Notes: generated by a model from the sequence alone, not told the origin. DNA of 43,377 nucleotides from JANTGF01 sp033791445 (GCA_033791445.1 JASJGS010000001.1:1-43377); one strand, 5' to 3'. Positions 33,066 to 42,700 are shown, counted from the first letter of the stretch. A program made the numbers and translations.

Positions 33066-33539
33066 CTATAAGGAGATTTCGATTATCTCGAACTGAATAG
33101 TGCCAGAAGGAACCTGAATTTCAACTACATCTCCAACTTTCTTTCCAAGTAAACCTTTGGCAATGGGAGTTCCAACTGATAATTTCATGGCCTTCAGATC
33201 GGCTTCACTTTCTGATACCAGCGTATATTCCATAACCTGTCTATTTGCTTTATTCTTGATTTTAACTTTGTTTAAAATCTGAACCGTAGCAAGATCAATT
33301 TTCGATTCATCAATGATGCGAATCTTTGAAAGGGTATCATTTAATTTTGATATTTTTAATTCCAGTAAGCTCTGTGCTTCCCTGGCAGCAGTGTATTCTG
33401 CATTTTCAGACAGGTCACCCTTATCACGGGCTTCAGCAATTTGTTTTGAAATTGCTGGCCGCTCAACTGAAGTAAGATGTTTAATTTCTTCTTTCAGCTT
33501 TTTTAATCCTTCTTCTGTTACATAAGCTATATCACTCAT
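33066..33539 (-). CDS. greA: Transcription elongation factor GreA
   Basis: This 157-residue factor rescues backtracked RNA polymerase by stimulating transcript cleavage. The N-terminal coiled coil (residues about 8-75) bears the acidic tip and GDLSENAEYTAAREAQ, and the C-terminal FKBP-like domain includes SVGTPIAKGLLGKKVGDVVE. I choose the ATG at 33537-33539 over one four codons upstream because MSDIAYVTEEGLKKLKEE is the standard N-terminus. A TATCTTTG element about 75 bases upstream may be its promoter. Confidence 0.96.
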   Translation of the reverse strand: MSDIAYVTEEGLKKLKEEIKHLTSVERPAISKQIAEARDKGDLSENAEYTAAREAQSLLELKISKLNDTLSKIRIIDESKIDLATVQILNKVKIKNKANRQVMEYTLVSESEADLKAMKLSVGTPIAKGLLGKKVGDVVEIQVPSGTIQFEIIEISL

Positions 33540-33613
33540 AATAACAATCACACTTTACTTAAAAATATTAAAAACAAAAAAGAATCCCGTAGACTTGGAA
33601 CTCTTTAACAAAA

Positions 33614-33621
33614 CAAAGATA
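33614..33621 (-). promoter_or_regulatory. Candidate -7 promoter element of greA
   Basis: The minus strand reads TATCTTTG, a full TAnnTTTG match, in the 129-base gap before greA. No TTG lies at the expected -33 position; that region is an AT-rich hairpin with CTTTTT and AAAAAG arms. Confidence 0.4.
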
Positions 33622-33668
33622 TAAACTTTTTTTCTAAAAAGAGTATTGCTTAAACATTTTAATGTTGT

Positions 33669-34223
33669 CTAGTTTTCCCTCTCTTGTATCTTAAAATATT
33701 TTGGACTTAAAATCTCCGAATATATAATGGCTTTTCTTAGATCAAATTCTTCGACTAGTTTACCGATTTCATTTTCTTTAATATAACCTTCTTCATTTTC
33801 TGAGTAGTTAAATTCATCGGCGATTTGGTATTTCGATGTTGCAAGGTTCTTAAATAATCCGGTTTCAATGATTGGTGTATTTGGGTCATCATTAGCAAAA
33901 ACACTTATTCCTTCCTTAGGGACATCTGAGTCACGCTCAATAATTTTTTCATATTTCTTATCTGCAGGTTCTGTAATTATCTCCTCTTCAGATATTTCTG
34001 AAATTTCATCTTCTTGATTGACGTCGGGAAATTGGTCTCTGAGGAACTCAGAAAAAACACTTTCAAGTTTCTGACCTGTAGTTGGTTTTTGTTTTGGAGC
34101 ATTCCCTGATGACCCTGCTACTGTGCCAGGTTTTCGCACTCTCTTCCTCTTCTTGAGAAGGCTGGCCCCAAGAATAACTACCATAATTACTATGTAAAAA
34201 ATCGTTCCGACTGAATCTTCCAT
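33669..34223 (-). CDS. Unknown protein, single N-terminal membrane span and acidic cytoplasmic region
   Basis: I do not recognise a named family. The 184 residues begin with one membrane helix (TIFYIVIMVVILGASLL, residues about 7-23) followed by KKRKRVRK, so the rest should be cytoplasmic. The middle is acidic and low in complexity (EDEISEISEEEIITEP) and probably disordered. The C-terminus, FDLRKAIIYSEILSPKYF, is well formed and recalls a short motif seen at the end of many uncharacterised Bacteroidota membrane proteins. It lies 41 bases downstream of the basic exported protein gene and upstream of greA. Confidence 0.75.
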   Translation of the reverse strand: MEDSVGTIFYIVIMVVILGASLLKKRKRVRKPGTVAGSSGNAPKQKPTTGQKLESVFSEFLRDQFPDVNQEDEISEISEEEIITEPADKKYEKIIERDSDVPKEGISVFANDDPNTPIIETGLFKNLATSKYQIADEFNYSENEEGYIKENEIGKLVEEFDLRKAIIYSEILSPKYFKIQEREN

Positions 34224-34264
34224 TTTTTCTGTTTTAATATATATACTAAAATCAGCTACTCAAT

Positions 34265-34612
34265 TTAACGCCTTTTCTTGGCTTTTCTTTTATTAAATAT
34301 TCTGTTTATAAAATTGTCTTTATTGGCCCTATTGTTGCGTTTTGCTTCCTTTTTAGATTCTTTTATCCTCTTTTGAGTTTTCTTTGATTGAATTTTAAAC
34401 TTATGCGCATTCGATTTTTTTTTGGCGTTTTCGTAATCCTTCTTTTTCTGCTCCTCGGATTTTTCGTATTTATTTTGAGCCTGCCTAACCTTTTTAGATT
34501 GTTTCTGCCCGAATGCACCAATAGAAACCAGAATCATTAGAAAGATAATAAATATTCTCCGTAATGATAATTTAGTTACTTTTGCCCAGGTTTTATTATT
34601 TCTGAGATGCAT
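34265..34612 (-). CDS. Unknown lysine-rich exported protein
   Basis: This protein of 115 residues has no recognised domain. A signal-like segment with a twin-basic start (RRIFIIFLMILVSIGAFGQ) ends about residue 32. The mature part is extremely basic and probably helical or coiled (QNKYEKSEEQKKKDYENAKK, then KKRR at the C-terminus). The frame is open to an ATG at 34624, but I favour the ATG at 34610-34612 because a TAGTTTTG promoter element ends only two bases above 34624. An inner Met would destroy the signal segment. Either choice makes it overlap or abut the start of the divergent lipoprotein gene at 34607. Confidence 0.65.
   Translation of the reverse strand: MHLRNNKTWAKVTKLSLRRIFIIFLMILVSIGAFGQKQSKKVRQAQNKYEKSEEQKKKDYENAKKKSNAHKFKIQSKKTQKRIKESKKEAKRNNRANKDNFINRIFNKRKAKKRR
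34577..34584 (+). promoter_or_regulatory. Candidate -7 element of the Rieske-like lipoprotein gene, inside the divergent gene
   Basis: TACTTTTG matches TAnnTTTG and lies 22 bases before the lipoprotein ATG, within the coding sequence of the divergent basic protein. No TTG is present at the -33 distance, so the match is partial. Confidence 0.45.
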
Positions 34613-35089
34613 AAATACTTTCATTCAAAACTACGATTTTTTTTTATAACGGTAGCAATTACCTTTTTCTTGTTTTCTTGTGGGAAAGAAGAGCATAGTG
34701 TTATTCCTGAAACCTACGTTGATTTCGTGATTCGATTAAGTGATCCACTATTTATTGATTTAAACTCGATTGGGAATTCTGTTATTGTAACCAGTCAATA
34801 TAACGGACATAATTCGGCAGGTTATAACAATCATGGCATAATTGTTTACCGTGCCAGTCAGACTGAGTTTTATGCTTTTGACCGAACTTGTACTTTTGAA
34901 GAAGAGTTAAATTATGCAGTAAATCTTGAAAGTCCGGTTGACTTAACCGCAAAATGCCCTAATTGCGAAACGGAATATATTTTGCCCAGCTATGCTACTC
35001 CTGGTAAAGATGGACCTGCAATTTATCCTCTAAAACAGTACTATGCTGATTTTGATGGGAATACTATCTGGGTTCGCAATCAACCATAA
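34607..35089 (+). CDS. Rieske-fold-like lipoprotein lacking the iron ligands
   Basis: This 160-residue protein has a lipoprotein signal (FFFITVAITFFLFSC, lipid Cys25). The body resembles a Rieske-type domain: GIIVYRASQTEFYAFDRTC, then a second block CPNCETEYILPSYATPGKDG and a closing GPAIYPLKQYYADFDGNTIWV. A true Rieske site needs CxH and CxxH; here the first block is CTF and the second is CPNC, so both histidines are missing and a 2Fe-2S centre of that type is unlikely. Three cysteines remain and might bind another metal or form a disulfide. The start is firm since no other codon precedes the signal. It is convergent with ahcY. Confidence 0.8.
   Translation: MHKYFHSKLRFFFITVAITFFLFSCGKEEHSVIPETYVDFVIRLSDPLFIDLNSIGNSVIVTSQYNGHNSAGYNNHGIIVYRASQTEFYAFDRTCTFEEELNYAVNLESPVDLTAKCPNCETEYILPSYATPGKDGPAIYPLKQYYADFDGNTIWVRNQP
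34626..34658 (-). promoter_or_regulatory. Promoter of the basic exported protein, inside the divergent lipoprotein gene
   Basis: On the minus strand TTG (34658-34656), 22 bases, then TAGTTTTG (34633-34626) fits the Bacteroidota promoter form. It lies within the first 18 codons of the plus-strand lipoprotein gene and 14 bases before the ATG at 34612. Confidence 0.5.
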
Positions 35090-35112
35090 AAAACCCGGAG
35101 TTTGTCCGGGTT
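35088..35112 (-). terminator. Intrinsic terminator of ahcY
   Basis: AACCCGGA (35092-35099) and TCCGGGTT (35105-35112) form a perfect 8-bp stem with a five-base loop. On the minus strand it is followed by a T run (A run from 35088). It lies 30 bases beyond the ahcY stop and just after the convergent lipoprotein gene, which may also use it although no T run follows on the plus strand. Confidence 0.85.
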
Positions 35113-35141
35113 CTGATCATAACAATCTTTTTAGAATTAAC

Positions 35142-36566
35142 TTAGTACCTGTAATGGTCTGGCTTATAAGGTCCGTTTTTAGGGATACCTATGTACTCAG
35201 ATTGATCTGTGGATAATTTGGTGAGTTTAACCCCAATTTGATCCAGGTGTAATCTGGCTACTTCTTCATCTAGGTGTTTGGGTAATCTATATACATCTAA
35301 ATCATAATCATTTTGCCAGAGCTCTATCTGGGCCAAAGTTTGATTTGTAAATGAGTTACTCATAACAAAAGAAGGGTGCCCGGTTGCACAACCCAGGTTT
35401 ACAAGTCTGCCCTCAGCAAGTAAAAAAATGCTGTGACCATCAGGGAAAGTAAACTTATCTACCTGTGGTTTGATGTTGGTTTTTATAATGCCTGGATAGT
35501 TTTCCAGTTGTTCAACCTGAATTTCATTGTCAAAGTGACCAATATTGCAGACTATTGCCTGATCCTTCATTTTACTAAGATGATCTGCTGTAATTACATT
35601 GAAGTTTCCTGTCGCGGTCACATAAATATTTCCCTCTGGGAGAGCATCCTCAACAGTTTTTACTTCAAATCCTTCCATGGCAGCCTGTAAAGCACAAATC
35701 GGATCTATTTCAGTTATAATTACTCTTGCACCGTAAGATTTCATTGACTTTGCTGAACCTTTTCCCACATCACCATAACCACAAACAACTACAACTTTAC
35801 CTGCCAGCATTACATCAGTTGCTCTTTTTATCCCATCGGCAAGAGATTCACGACAACCATACAGGTTATCAAATTTAGATTTAGTGACTGAATCATTTAC
35901 ATTAATTGCAGGAGTAAGTAGCTTTCCTTCTTCCTTCATCTGGTATAAGCGGTGCACTCCAGTAGTAGTTTCCTCAGAAACACCTTTCCAGTCTTTTACC
36001 ATACGATGCCATTTTTGTGGATCCTCAGCCAATATTTCTTTCAATTGATTAAGAATAACTTCTTCTTCTTTATTGGATGGGGTTATATCCAGAATTGTTG
36101 AATCATCTTCGGCTTCATAGCCTTTATGAATCAGTAAAGTAGCGTCACCACCATCATCAACAATAAGATTTGGTCCCAGCCCACTTTCAAAAGACAATGC
36201 CTGAGCTGTACACCACCAATATTCTTCAAGAGTTTCACCTTTCCATGCGAAAACAGGAACACCACTGGCAGCAATTGCAGCAGCAGCATGATCTTGTGTG
36301 GAAAAAATATTACAACTTGCCCATCTTACATCTGCTCCAAGTTCTACTAAGGTTTCAATCAGAACCGCAGTTTGAATAGTCATATGGAGAGAACCTGTGA
36401 TTCTGGCTCCTCTTAAAGGCTTACTTTCGGAATATTTTTGCCTAACCGACATTAAGCCAGGCATCTCTTTTTCAGCAATTTCAATTTCTTTTCTGCCAAA
36501 TTCTGCAAGGCTCAAATCTTTAACTTTGTAGGGCATTCTTTTTGTCATTATATCTGTATTTTCCAT
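35142..36566 (-). CDS. ahcY: Adenosylhomocysteinase
   Basis: This 474-residue NAD-dependent enzyme splits S-adenosylhomocysteine into adenosine and homocysteine, clearing the product of methyl transfer. The N-terminal substrate domain includes LHMTIQTAVLIETL and SCNIFSTQDHAAAAIA. The NAD domain has VVVCGYGDVGKGSAKSM, and the C-terminus ends PYKPDHYRY, all diagnostic. It has the longer bacterial form with an insertion around residues 150-190. Its product pathway links to SAM-dependent enzymes such as the methyltransferase at 6925. A terminator follows and a TAACTTTG element precedes it. Confidence 0.97.
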   Translation of the reverse strand: MENTDIMTKRMPYKVKDLSLAEFGRKEIEIAEKEMPGLMSVRQKYSESKPLRGARITGSLHMTIQTAVLIETLVELGADVRWASCNIFSTQDHAAAAIAASGVPVFAWKGETLEEYWWCTAQALSFESGLGPNLIVDDGGDATLLIHKGYEAEDDSTILDITPSNKEEEVILNQLKEILAEDPQKWHRMVKDWKGVSEETTTGVHRLYQMKEEGKLLTPAINVNDSVTKSKFDNLYGCRESLADGIKRATDVMLAGKVVVVCGYGDVGKGSAKSMKSYGARVIITEIDPICALQAAMEGFEVKTVEDALPEGNIYVTATGNFNVITADHLSKMKDQAIVCNIGHFDNEIQVEQLENYPGIIKTNIKPQVDKFTFPDGHSIFLLAEGRLVNLGCATGHPSFVMSNSFTNQTLAQIELWQNDYDLDVYRLPKHLDEEVARLHLDQIGVKLTKLSTDQSEYIGIPKNGPYKPDHYRY

Positions 36567-36586
36567 TTTTGATTTTTTTAGGGGTA

Positions 36587-36594
36587 CAAAGTTA
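36587..36594 (-). promoter_or_regulatory. Candidate -7 promoter element of ahcY
   Basis: The minus strand reads TAACTTTG, a full TAnnTTTG match, 20 bases before the ahcY ATG. No clear TTG occurs at the -33 spacing. I see no SAH riboswitch-like structure in the 89-base gap, which is too short for one with a separate promoter. Confidence 0.5.
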
Positions 36595-36655
36595 CAATTT
36601 ATCTATGGATATTCAGAATGATGGTTGAGAAGTGTAATTAGGTGGCAATTATAGC

Positions 36656-37600
36656 TTAACTCGATGATTCAACTTTGAGAATTTCTTGTGCAATTACTTT
36701 GTCCTTTTTTAATTGGGCTATTAGTGAATCAACATCTTTAAATTTTATTTCATCACGTATTCGGTCAATAAAAATAAGATTAACATCTTGTCCATAAATG
36801 TCCTGCGAGAAGTTGAAGATATTAACTTCAATGGTTTTACTCACTTTTTTTGAATTAATAGTTGGTCGGATTCCTATATTCAACATCCCCAGATATGTTG
36901 TTTGGGAAATTATTAATTTAACGGCATAAACCCCATCTGAAGGAATCAATTTATGATTTTCTTTAGGAGTAATATTGGCTGTGGGAAATCCAATTTGACG
37001 ACCAATCCTTTTGCCACCAACTATTGTTCCGTTTACAAAATATTCATACCCTAAAAATAAGTTGGCCCGTCGAATTTGGCCTGACCATAGGGCCTCACGG
37101 ATTAGGGTGGAGCTTACTTTTTCACCGTTTATTAGTTTTGGTTGCATTTGTTGTGCCTGGAACTTGAATTTTTCCGCGCAGACTTTTACTGTCTCGAAAT
37201 CACCTTTTCTGTCTTTTCCAAAATGATGATTGAAACCAACAATTAAAAATTTAACATTAAATTTATTCACCAGAGTTTTTTCAACAAATTCACAAGCGCT
37301 TTGTTGAGCTAACTCATAAGTAAAAGGCAGGATTATTAAATGATCAATATCAGTCTGCTCAAGTAATGTCTCTTTTTCTTCAATGGTAGTTAAAAATTTT
37401 AAATCAATACCTGAATTGTTTAAAACCATTCTGGGATGAGGCCAGAATGTAATAAGTACACTTTCTCCTTCAACCTCCTGTGCGATGTTGGTGAGCTCGT
37501 GAATAATTTGACGATGGCCCGAATGAACACCATCAAAAATTCCTATGGTGATTACAGGCTTTTTAAAATTTATTTTATCCAGGTTGAAGTGTACGTTCAC
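36656..37600 (-). CDS. ribF: Bifunctional riboflavin kinase/FAD synthetase
   Basis: This 314-residue cytoplasmic enzyme makes FMN and FAD from riboflavin. The N-terminal nucleotidyltransferase domain has GIFDGVHSGHRQII (the HxGH-like motif) and FNHHFGKDRKGD. The C-terminal kinase domain has GGKRIGRQIGFPTANI and ends near VDSLIAQLKKDK. The length is normal. It is divergent from glgB (108-base gap) and precedes ahcY on the same strand. Confidence 0.96.
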   Translation of the reverse strand: MNVHFNLDKINFKKPVITIGIFDGVHSGHRQIIHELTNIAQEVEGESVLITFWPHPRMVLNNSGIDLKFLTTIEEKETLLEQTDIDHLIILPFTYELAQQSACEFVEKTLVNKFNVKFLIVGFNHHFGKDRKGDFETVKVCAEKFKFQAQQMQPKLINGEKVSSTLIREALWSGQIRRANLFLGYEYFVNGTIVGGKRIGRQIGFPTANITPKENHKLIPSDGVYAVKLIISQTTYLGMLNIGIRPTINSKKVSKTIEVNIFNFSQDIYGQDVNLIFIDRIRDEIKFKDVDSLIAQLKKDKVIAQEILKVESSS

Positions 37601-37683
37601 TTATTATGTTTAAATATTTAGTCTGGTAAAAATAAGAAAACCAGATCAATTATCTTTACGAAGTATCTCCTAATAAAAATCCT

Positions 37684-37691
37684 TAAATTTG
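37684..37691 (+). promoter_or_regulatory. Candidate -7 promoter element of glgB
   Basis: TAAATTTG matches TAnnTTTG and lies 18 bases before the glgB ATG, giving a very short leader. A TTTA at 37655-37658 is 25 bases upstream, slightly further than the usual -33 spacing. Confidence 0.5.
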
Positions 37692-37708
37692 TATAAACTC
37701 ACAGATAT

Positions 37709-39727
37709 ATGAAAACTCCAGAGATTGTTACAAATGACCCATGGCTTCAACCTTTTGAAAGCATCATTACCAAAAGGATTAATCAGGCCATGAAACGAGA
37801 AAAAATGCTGGTTGGCGAAGAATCTCTGAGTGATTTTTCAAACGGATATTTGTTTTTTGGCTTACATAGAACTGAAAATGGATGGGTTTTCAGGGAATGG
37901 GCACCCAATGCCACACAAATTTACCTTATAGGGACCTTTTCAAACTGGAAGGAATCAGAGGAGTATACTATGGAAAAAGTGAAATCTGGTACCTGGGAAA
38001 TACATCTTCCGAAGGATAGACTAAAACATGGTGACCTTTTCAGGCTATCTGTACACTGGAGTGGTGGGCAGGGTGAGCGTATACCGGCCTGGGCCAGAAG
38101 AGTAGTGCAGGATGAAAGTACAAAAATGTTCAGCGCCGAAGTATGGTCTCCTACTCAGGAGTATTCCTGGGAGAATCCCGATTTTAAAAGAGCAGAAGAA
38201 CCTCCATTGGTTTATGAAGCCCATGTTGGTATGGCCTCTGAAAATGAGAAAGTAAGCAGCTATAATTATTTCCAAGATGAAATCTTGCAGAAAATAGCTA
38301 GTCTAGGATATAATACTATTCAGTTGATGGCTGTACAGGAGCATCCGTATTATGGGTCCTTTGGTTACCATGTTTCAAGCTTTTTTGCTCCTTCTTCAAG
38401 ATTTGGGACTCCTGAAGAATTAAAATCTCTTATTGATAGAGCTCATAATTTGGGCCTATCAGTTATTATGGATCTTGTTCATTCACATACGGTCAAGAAT
38501 GTTAATGAAGGACTAGGCTTATTTGATGGGTCCCTTGATCAGTATTTTCATGGAAATGAGCGCAGAGAACATCCTGCATGGGACTCGCTTTGTTTTGATT
38601 ATGGAAAGAATGAGGTTCTACATTTTCTTCTTTCAAATTGTAAATATTGGTTGGATGAGTTCCATTTTGATGGATATCGATTCGACGGGATAACAAGCAT
38701 GCTCTATTTTGATCATGGTTTATCAAGAGATTTTACCGCATATGATCAGTATTTTGATGGAGGACAGGATGAAGATGCAATTGCCTATTTATACCTGGCG
38801 AATAAACTAATTCACGAAATACGGCCTGATGCAATATCAATAGCTGAAGAAATGAGCGGAATGCCGGGACTTGCAACTCCAGTAGATAAGGGTGGATTTG
38901 GTTTCGACTACCGCCTTGCTATGGGAACACCTGATTACTGGATTAAAATTATAAAAGAGAAACCGGATGAACAGTGGAATGTGTCAGAGATATATCATGA
39001 ACTTAGTAATCACAGGGCAGATGAAAAAACTATCGGGTACGCGGAGTCTCATGATCAAGCGTTAGTAGGAGATAAAACTCTTATATTCAGGCTGATGGAT
39101 AAGGAGATGTATTTTAGTATGAATAAAGGAAGTCAAAGCCTTGTGGTAGATAGGGGCCTTGCCTTACATAAAATGATCAGACTGGCAACAATTTCAACAG
39201 CAGGAGGAGGATACCTGAATTTTATGGGCAATGAATTTGGGCATCCTGAATGGATAGATTTTCCCCGTGAAGGAAATAATTGGTCATATAAGTATGCCAG
39301 AAGACAATGGTCTCTGATGTTTAATGCTGAATTGCGATATGGTGAATTGTCAGATTTTGATCAGGCAATGATTCAATTGATCCGTGATGAGCGATGTCTG
39401 GAGCAGGCATTCCCCTATAAGCGTGCTTCTAATGAAGGGGATCAAATTCTTGCTTTTACCCGAACTTCATTGCTCTTTGTATTTAACTTTAATCCATCTC
39501 AATCATTTACAGGGTATGGAATAGATGTTGAACCAGGAAAATACAAGTTGATTTTAAACTCAGATGATTCCAAATTTGGGGGCTTTGGCCGTCTTCAAAA
39601 TAATAGTATATACCTGGCAAAAAAGGGAGGAAAACTTATTTCTTCCAACCCTGATTATTTGCATTTATATCTACCCAGCAGGACAGCTTTGGTGTTTAAA
39701 AAGCTCGAACAAAGAAGAATTTATTGA
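37709..39727 (+). CDS. glgB: 1,4-alpha-glucan branching enzyme (GH13_8 type)
   Basis: This 672-residue enzyme makes alpha-1,6 branches in glycogen. A CBM48 domain lies at about residues 45-150 (FREWAPNATQIYLIGTFSNW). The GH13 barrel contains the nucleophile Asp326 in GYRFDGITSM, the acid Glu380 in SIAEEMSGMPG and the third carboxylate in YAESHDQALVGDK. A C-terminal all-beta domain ends at TALVFKKL. The wording (EAHVGMASENEKV, GYRFDGITSMLYFDHG) is that of the eukaryote-like GH13_8 subfamily rather than the Escherichia coli GH13_9 type. It is 17 kb away from the other glycogen genes. Its stop overlaps the end of the convergent repeat protein gene by seven bases. Confidence 0.96.
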   Translation: MKTPEIVTNDPWLQPFESIITKRINQAMKREKMLVGEESLSDFSNGYLFFGLHRTENGWVFREWAPNATQIYLIGTFSNWKESEEYTMEKVKSGTWEIHLPKDRLKHGDLFRLSVHWSGGQGERIPAWARRVVQDESTKMFSAEVWSPTQEYSWENPDFKRAEEPPLVYEAHVGMASENEKVSSYNYFQDEILQKIASLGYNTIQLMAVQEHPYYGSFGYHVSSFFAPSSRFGTPEELKSLIDRAHNLGLSVIMDLVHSHTVKNVNEGLGLFDGSLDQYFHGNERREHPAWDSLCFDYGKNEVLHFLLSNCKYWLDEFHFDGYRFDGITSMLYFDHGLSRDFTAYDQYFDGGQDEDAIAYLYLANKLIHEIRPDAISIAEEMSGMPGLATPVDKGGFGFDYRLAMGTPDYWIKIIKEKPDEQWNVSEIYHELSNHRADEKTIGYAESHDQALVGDKTLIFRLMDKEMYFSMNKGSQSLVVDRGLALHKMIRLATISTAGGGYLNFMGNEFGHPEWIDFPREGNNWSYKYARRQWSLMFNAELRYGELSDFDQAMIQLIRDERCLEQAFPYKRASNEGDQILAFTRTSLLFVFNFNPSQSFTGYGIDVEPGKYKLILNSDDSKFGGFGRLQNNSIYLAKKGGKLISSNPDYLHLYLPSRTALVFKKLEQRRIY

Positions 39728-42700
39728 AGAATCAATACTTTTGTACTGCTCCACTCAATTCCATCATGTATTCTGATAAAGTACGTACCTTTTGGCCAAC
39801 CTGAAAAGTTAAATGATTCAGTCACCACCTGACCTGGATAATCATACACCTTTTGAAGGAGTTTCCTCCCTGATTTATCAAATACCTCCATTATTAGTCG
39901 GTCTTTATATAAATCTATGATTTCAATATTAAATATACCATCAGTGGGATTAGGATATAGTTTTAATGAAACTATAGGTTTACTGAAATCTTCAATTGCT
40001 GTTGGGGCTTCTTGTAAGAAGTTTATAGGAACCGGACTGGCACCCTCTGCCGAGACAGTAATAGTAGCTGTTCTCGATTCCCCAGAAGTGTTTTCATCAT
40101 AATCCACTCTGAACGATGTTGTGCTTTCTTTTGTAACATTTATCCAATTTTCAGTCTCGCTTACAGACCATTCAATATTGGCATTTACCGTAAAAGTATA
40201 GGAACCAGCTATAGAAGATGCTGTTGCTGATACGGGAGAAACCTCCAACAAAATATTTGCTCCTTGCTGAGTTAAAATTATAGTTTGTGCCACAACTCCA
40301 GGTCCTGTAACATTAATGTTAGCATAACGTGAGCTATTGGAACTGTTCTCATTGTATGTCACAGTAAGGGTGTTATTATCAGACTTAATGGCTGACAACC
40401 AATCTGAATCTTCAGAAATTATCCATTCAATATTAGAAGAGACACTAAAATTCAGTGTTCCTGAGTTTGCTCCAACTGTTGCTGTAGCCGGTGTAACACT
40501 TACCACAGCTGAGGCTCCTTCTTGAAAAAGAGTAACAATAAGAGGTGCAACACCCTGTCCTGATAAACCAAAAGTTGCTGATCTGGACTCAACTAGCAGA
40601 TTTTCGTCATATTGTATTGTTAATGTTGAGTTATTTGTTTTCACTGCTGTTGTCCAAAAATTGTTTTCTGATACGCTCCAATTTACATTTGATAATATTG
40701 TAAATGTTATTGTGCCAGACGATGCAGATATAGTTTGTTCAAGAGGATCAACAGATAGTACTGGTCCTGATTCCCCCTGAGAAATAGTAACGGTTACAGG
40801 ATTAACACCGGAACCTGATAAGGTTACCACAGCACTTCTTGATTCAGTCAAAATATTCTTGTCATATGAGATGTTTAGAGTTGCATTATCAGATTTGCTG
40901 GCAACAAGCCAGTTATAATTTTCAGAAACGCTCCAATTTATATTTGATTTAACAACAAAGTCTATTGAGCCTGCTTCGGGTCCAACATTAGCAAATGGTT
41001 GATATACTGATAAAATGGGCTCTGAACCCAATTGAATAAGTTCAACTTCCTGAGGTGTAACATCTGATCCGGATAAGGTAATGGTTGCTGTTCTTGAGTT
41101 AAAAGATGTATTTAAGTCATAATTGATAAGCAAAGTGCCATTGTCAATCTTTGCAACCGATAACCAATCTGAATCTTCAGCAAAATTCCAGATAACATTT
41201 GAGGCTACCGCAAAACTTATAGACCCGGGGTAAGAGGAAACTGTTGACGAGGTAGGAGTGACTACAAGTGTTGGTGTAGCACCCAGCTGGTCTATTGTAA
41301 CTACCCGGTTTGATAAGCCTGGACCTGATAAAGTAATTCCGGCAGATCTTGGATCAATAGAAAGATTCTCGTTGTAGGATACTGTTAATGTTGAATTGCT
41401 TTCTTTTATGGCTGTTAGCCAGTTTGCGTTTTCACTAAATGTCCAGTTTACATTTGAAGAAATTGTAAAACTAAAAATGCCAGAGCTTGGACCCACACTT
41501 CTGGAATCCGGAGTAACGGTTAATACAGGAGTTGCTCCTGCTTGATTTAGACTAACTAATTGAGATGAAACAAATGGTCCGGAGAGTGTAATTGTTGACG
41601 ACCTGCTATCTACAGAGATATTTTCATTGTATGTTACTGTCAATGTAGAGTTGTTTGTTTTAACTGCAGTAAACCAATCTGCGTTTTCAGACAAATTCCA
41701 ATCTACATTTGATGAGACATCAAATGTTACTGAACCTGATGATGAAGAAATATTTTCTGAAGTAGGGTTAACACCTAATATTGGTGTTGCCCCATCCTGG
41801 TTAAGAGTAACAGTTTGAGATGATATTCCTGGACCTAACAATGTAATATTTGCAGATCTAGGATCAATAATTAGATTCTCATCATATGTTATAGTAAGGG
41901 TTGTTTCGTTTGATTTGACTGCAGTAAGCCAGGCAATATTCTCAGAAACAGTCCAATTCACATTTGAAGAAACGCTATAGCTTGTTGTTCCTGAATTTGC
42001 TGAAACACTTCTTGATGCAGGAGTTATAGCTAGTTCAGGATTTGCACCTTGTTGGTTTAAGCTCGCAATCTGATTTGAAACACCTGGTCCACTCAATGTA
42101 ATATCAGCAGTTCTTAAATCAACGCTTGTATTTTCATTGTAACTAACAGTGATTGTTGTTTCATTTGTTTTAACAGCATCAAACCAACTTGCACTCTCGG
42201 ATAAGGACCAATTTAGATTAGAAGAAACACTAAATGTAATTGACCCATCTGATGAAGAAACCGTCTGAGAAGTTGGACTGACAATTAAAATAGGTGTTGC
42301 TCCATTTTGGTTAACTGTTACGATTACATTGGAGACTCCTGGCCCTGATAAAGTAATAGGAGCATTCCTGGTATCGACAGATAGATTTTCATCATAATTG
42401 ATTTGAAGTGTTGTTTCATTTACTTTCGTTCCACTTACCCAATCTAGGTTTTCAGAAAAACTCCAATTAATATTTGAAGAAATGGTAAAATATACTATGC
42501 CTGAAGTTTCTGATACAGAATGGGATGCTGGATTTGCTATCAGAATTGGATCGGCACCTTCTTGTTCAACTGTGACGGTTTGATTTGCAACTCCGGGGCC
42601 AGTAATTGTTATTCCTGCAGATCTTGTTTCGACAGAAAGATTTTCATTGTAAGTAACAGTCAGTGTTGTATTATTAATTTTATTGGCAATAAACCAATCT

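Noticed and set aside
32495..34612. HIT, greA and two unknown genes as a toxin-antitoxin or defence module
   Set aside because: HIT and greA are housekeeping genes, and the unknown proteins have envelope signals and no toxin, nuclease or antitoxin features.
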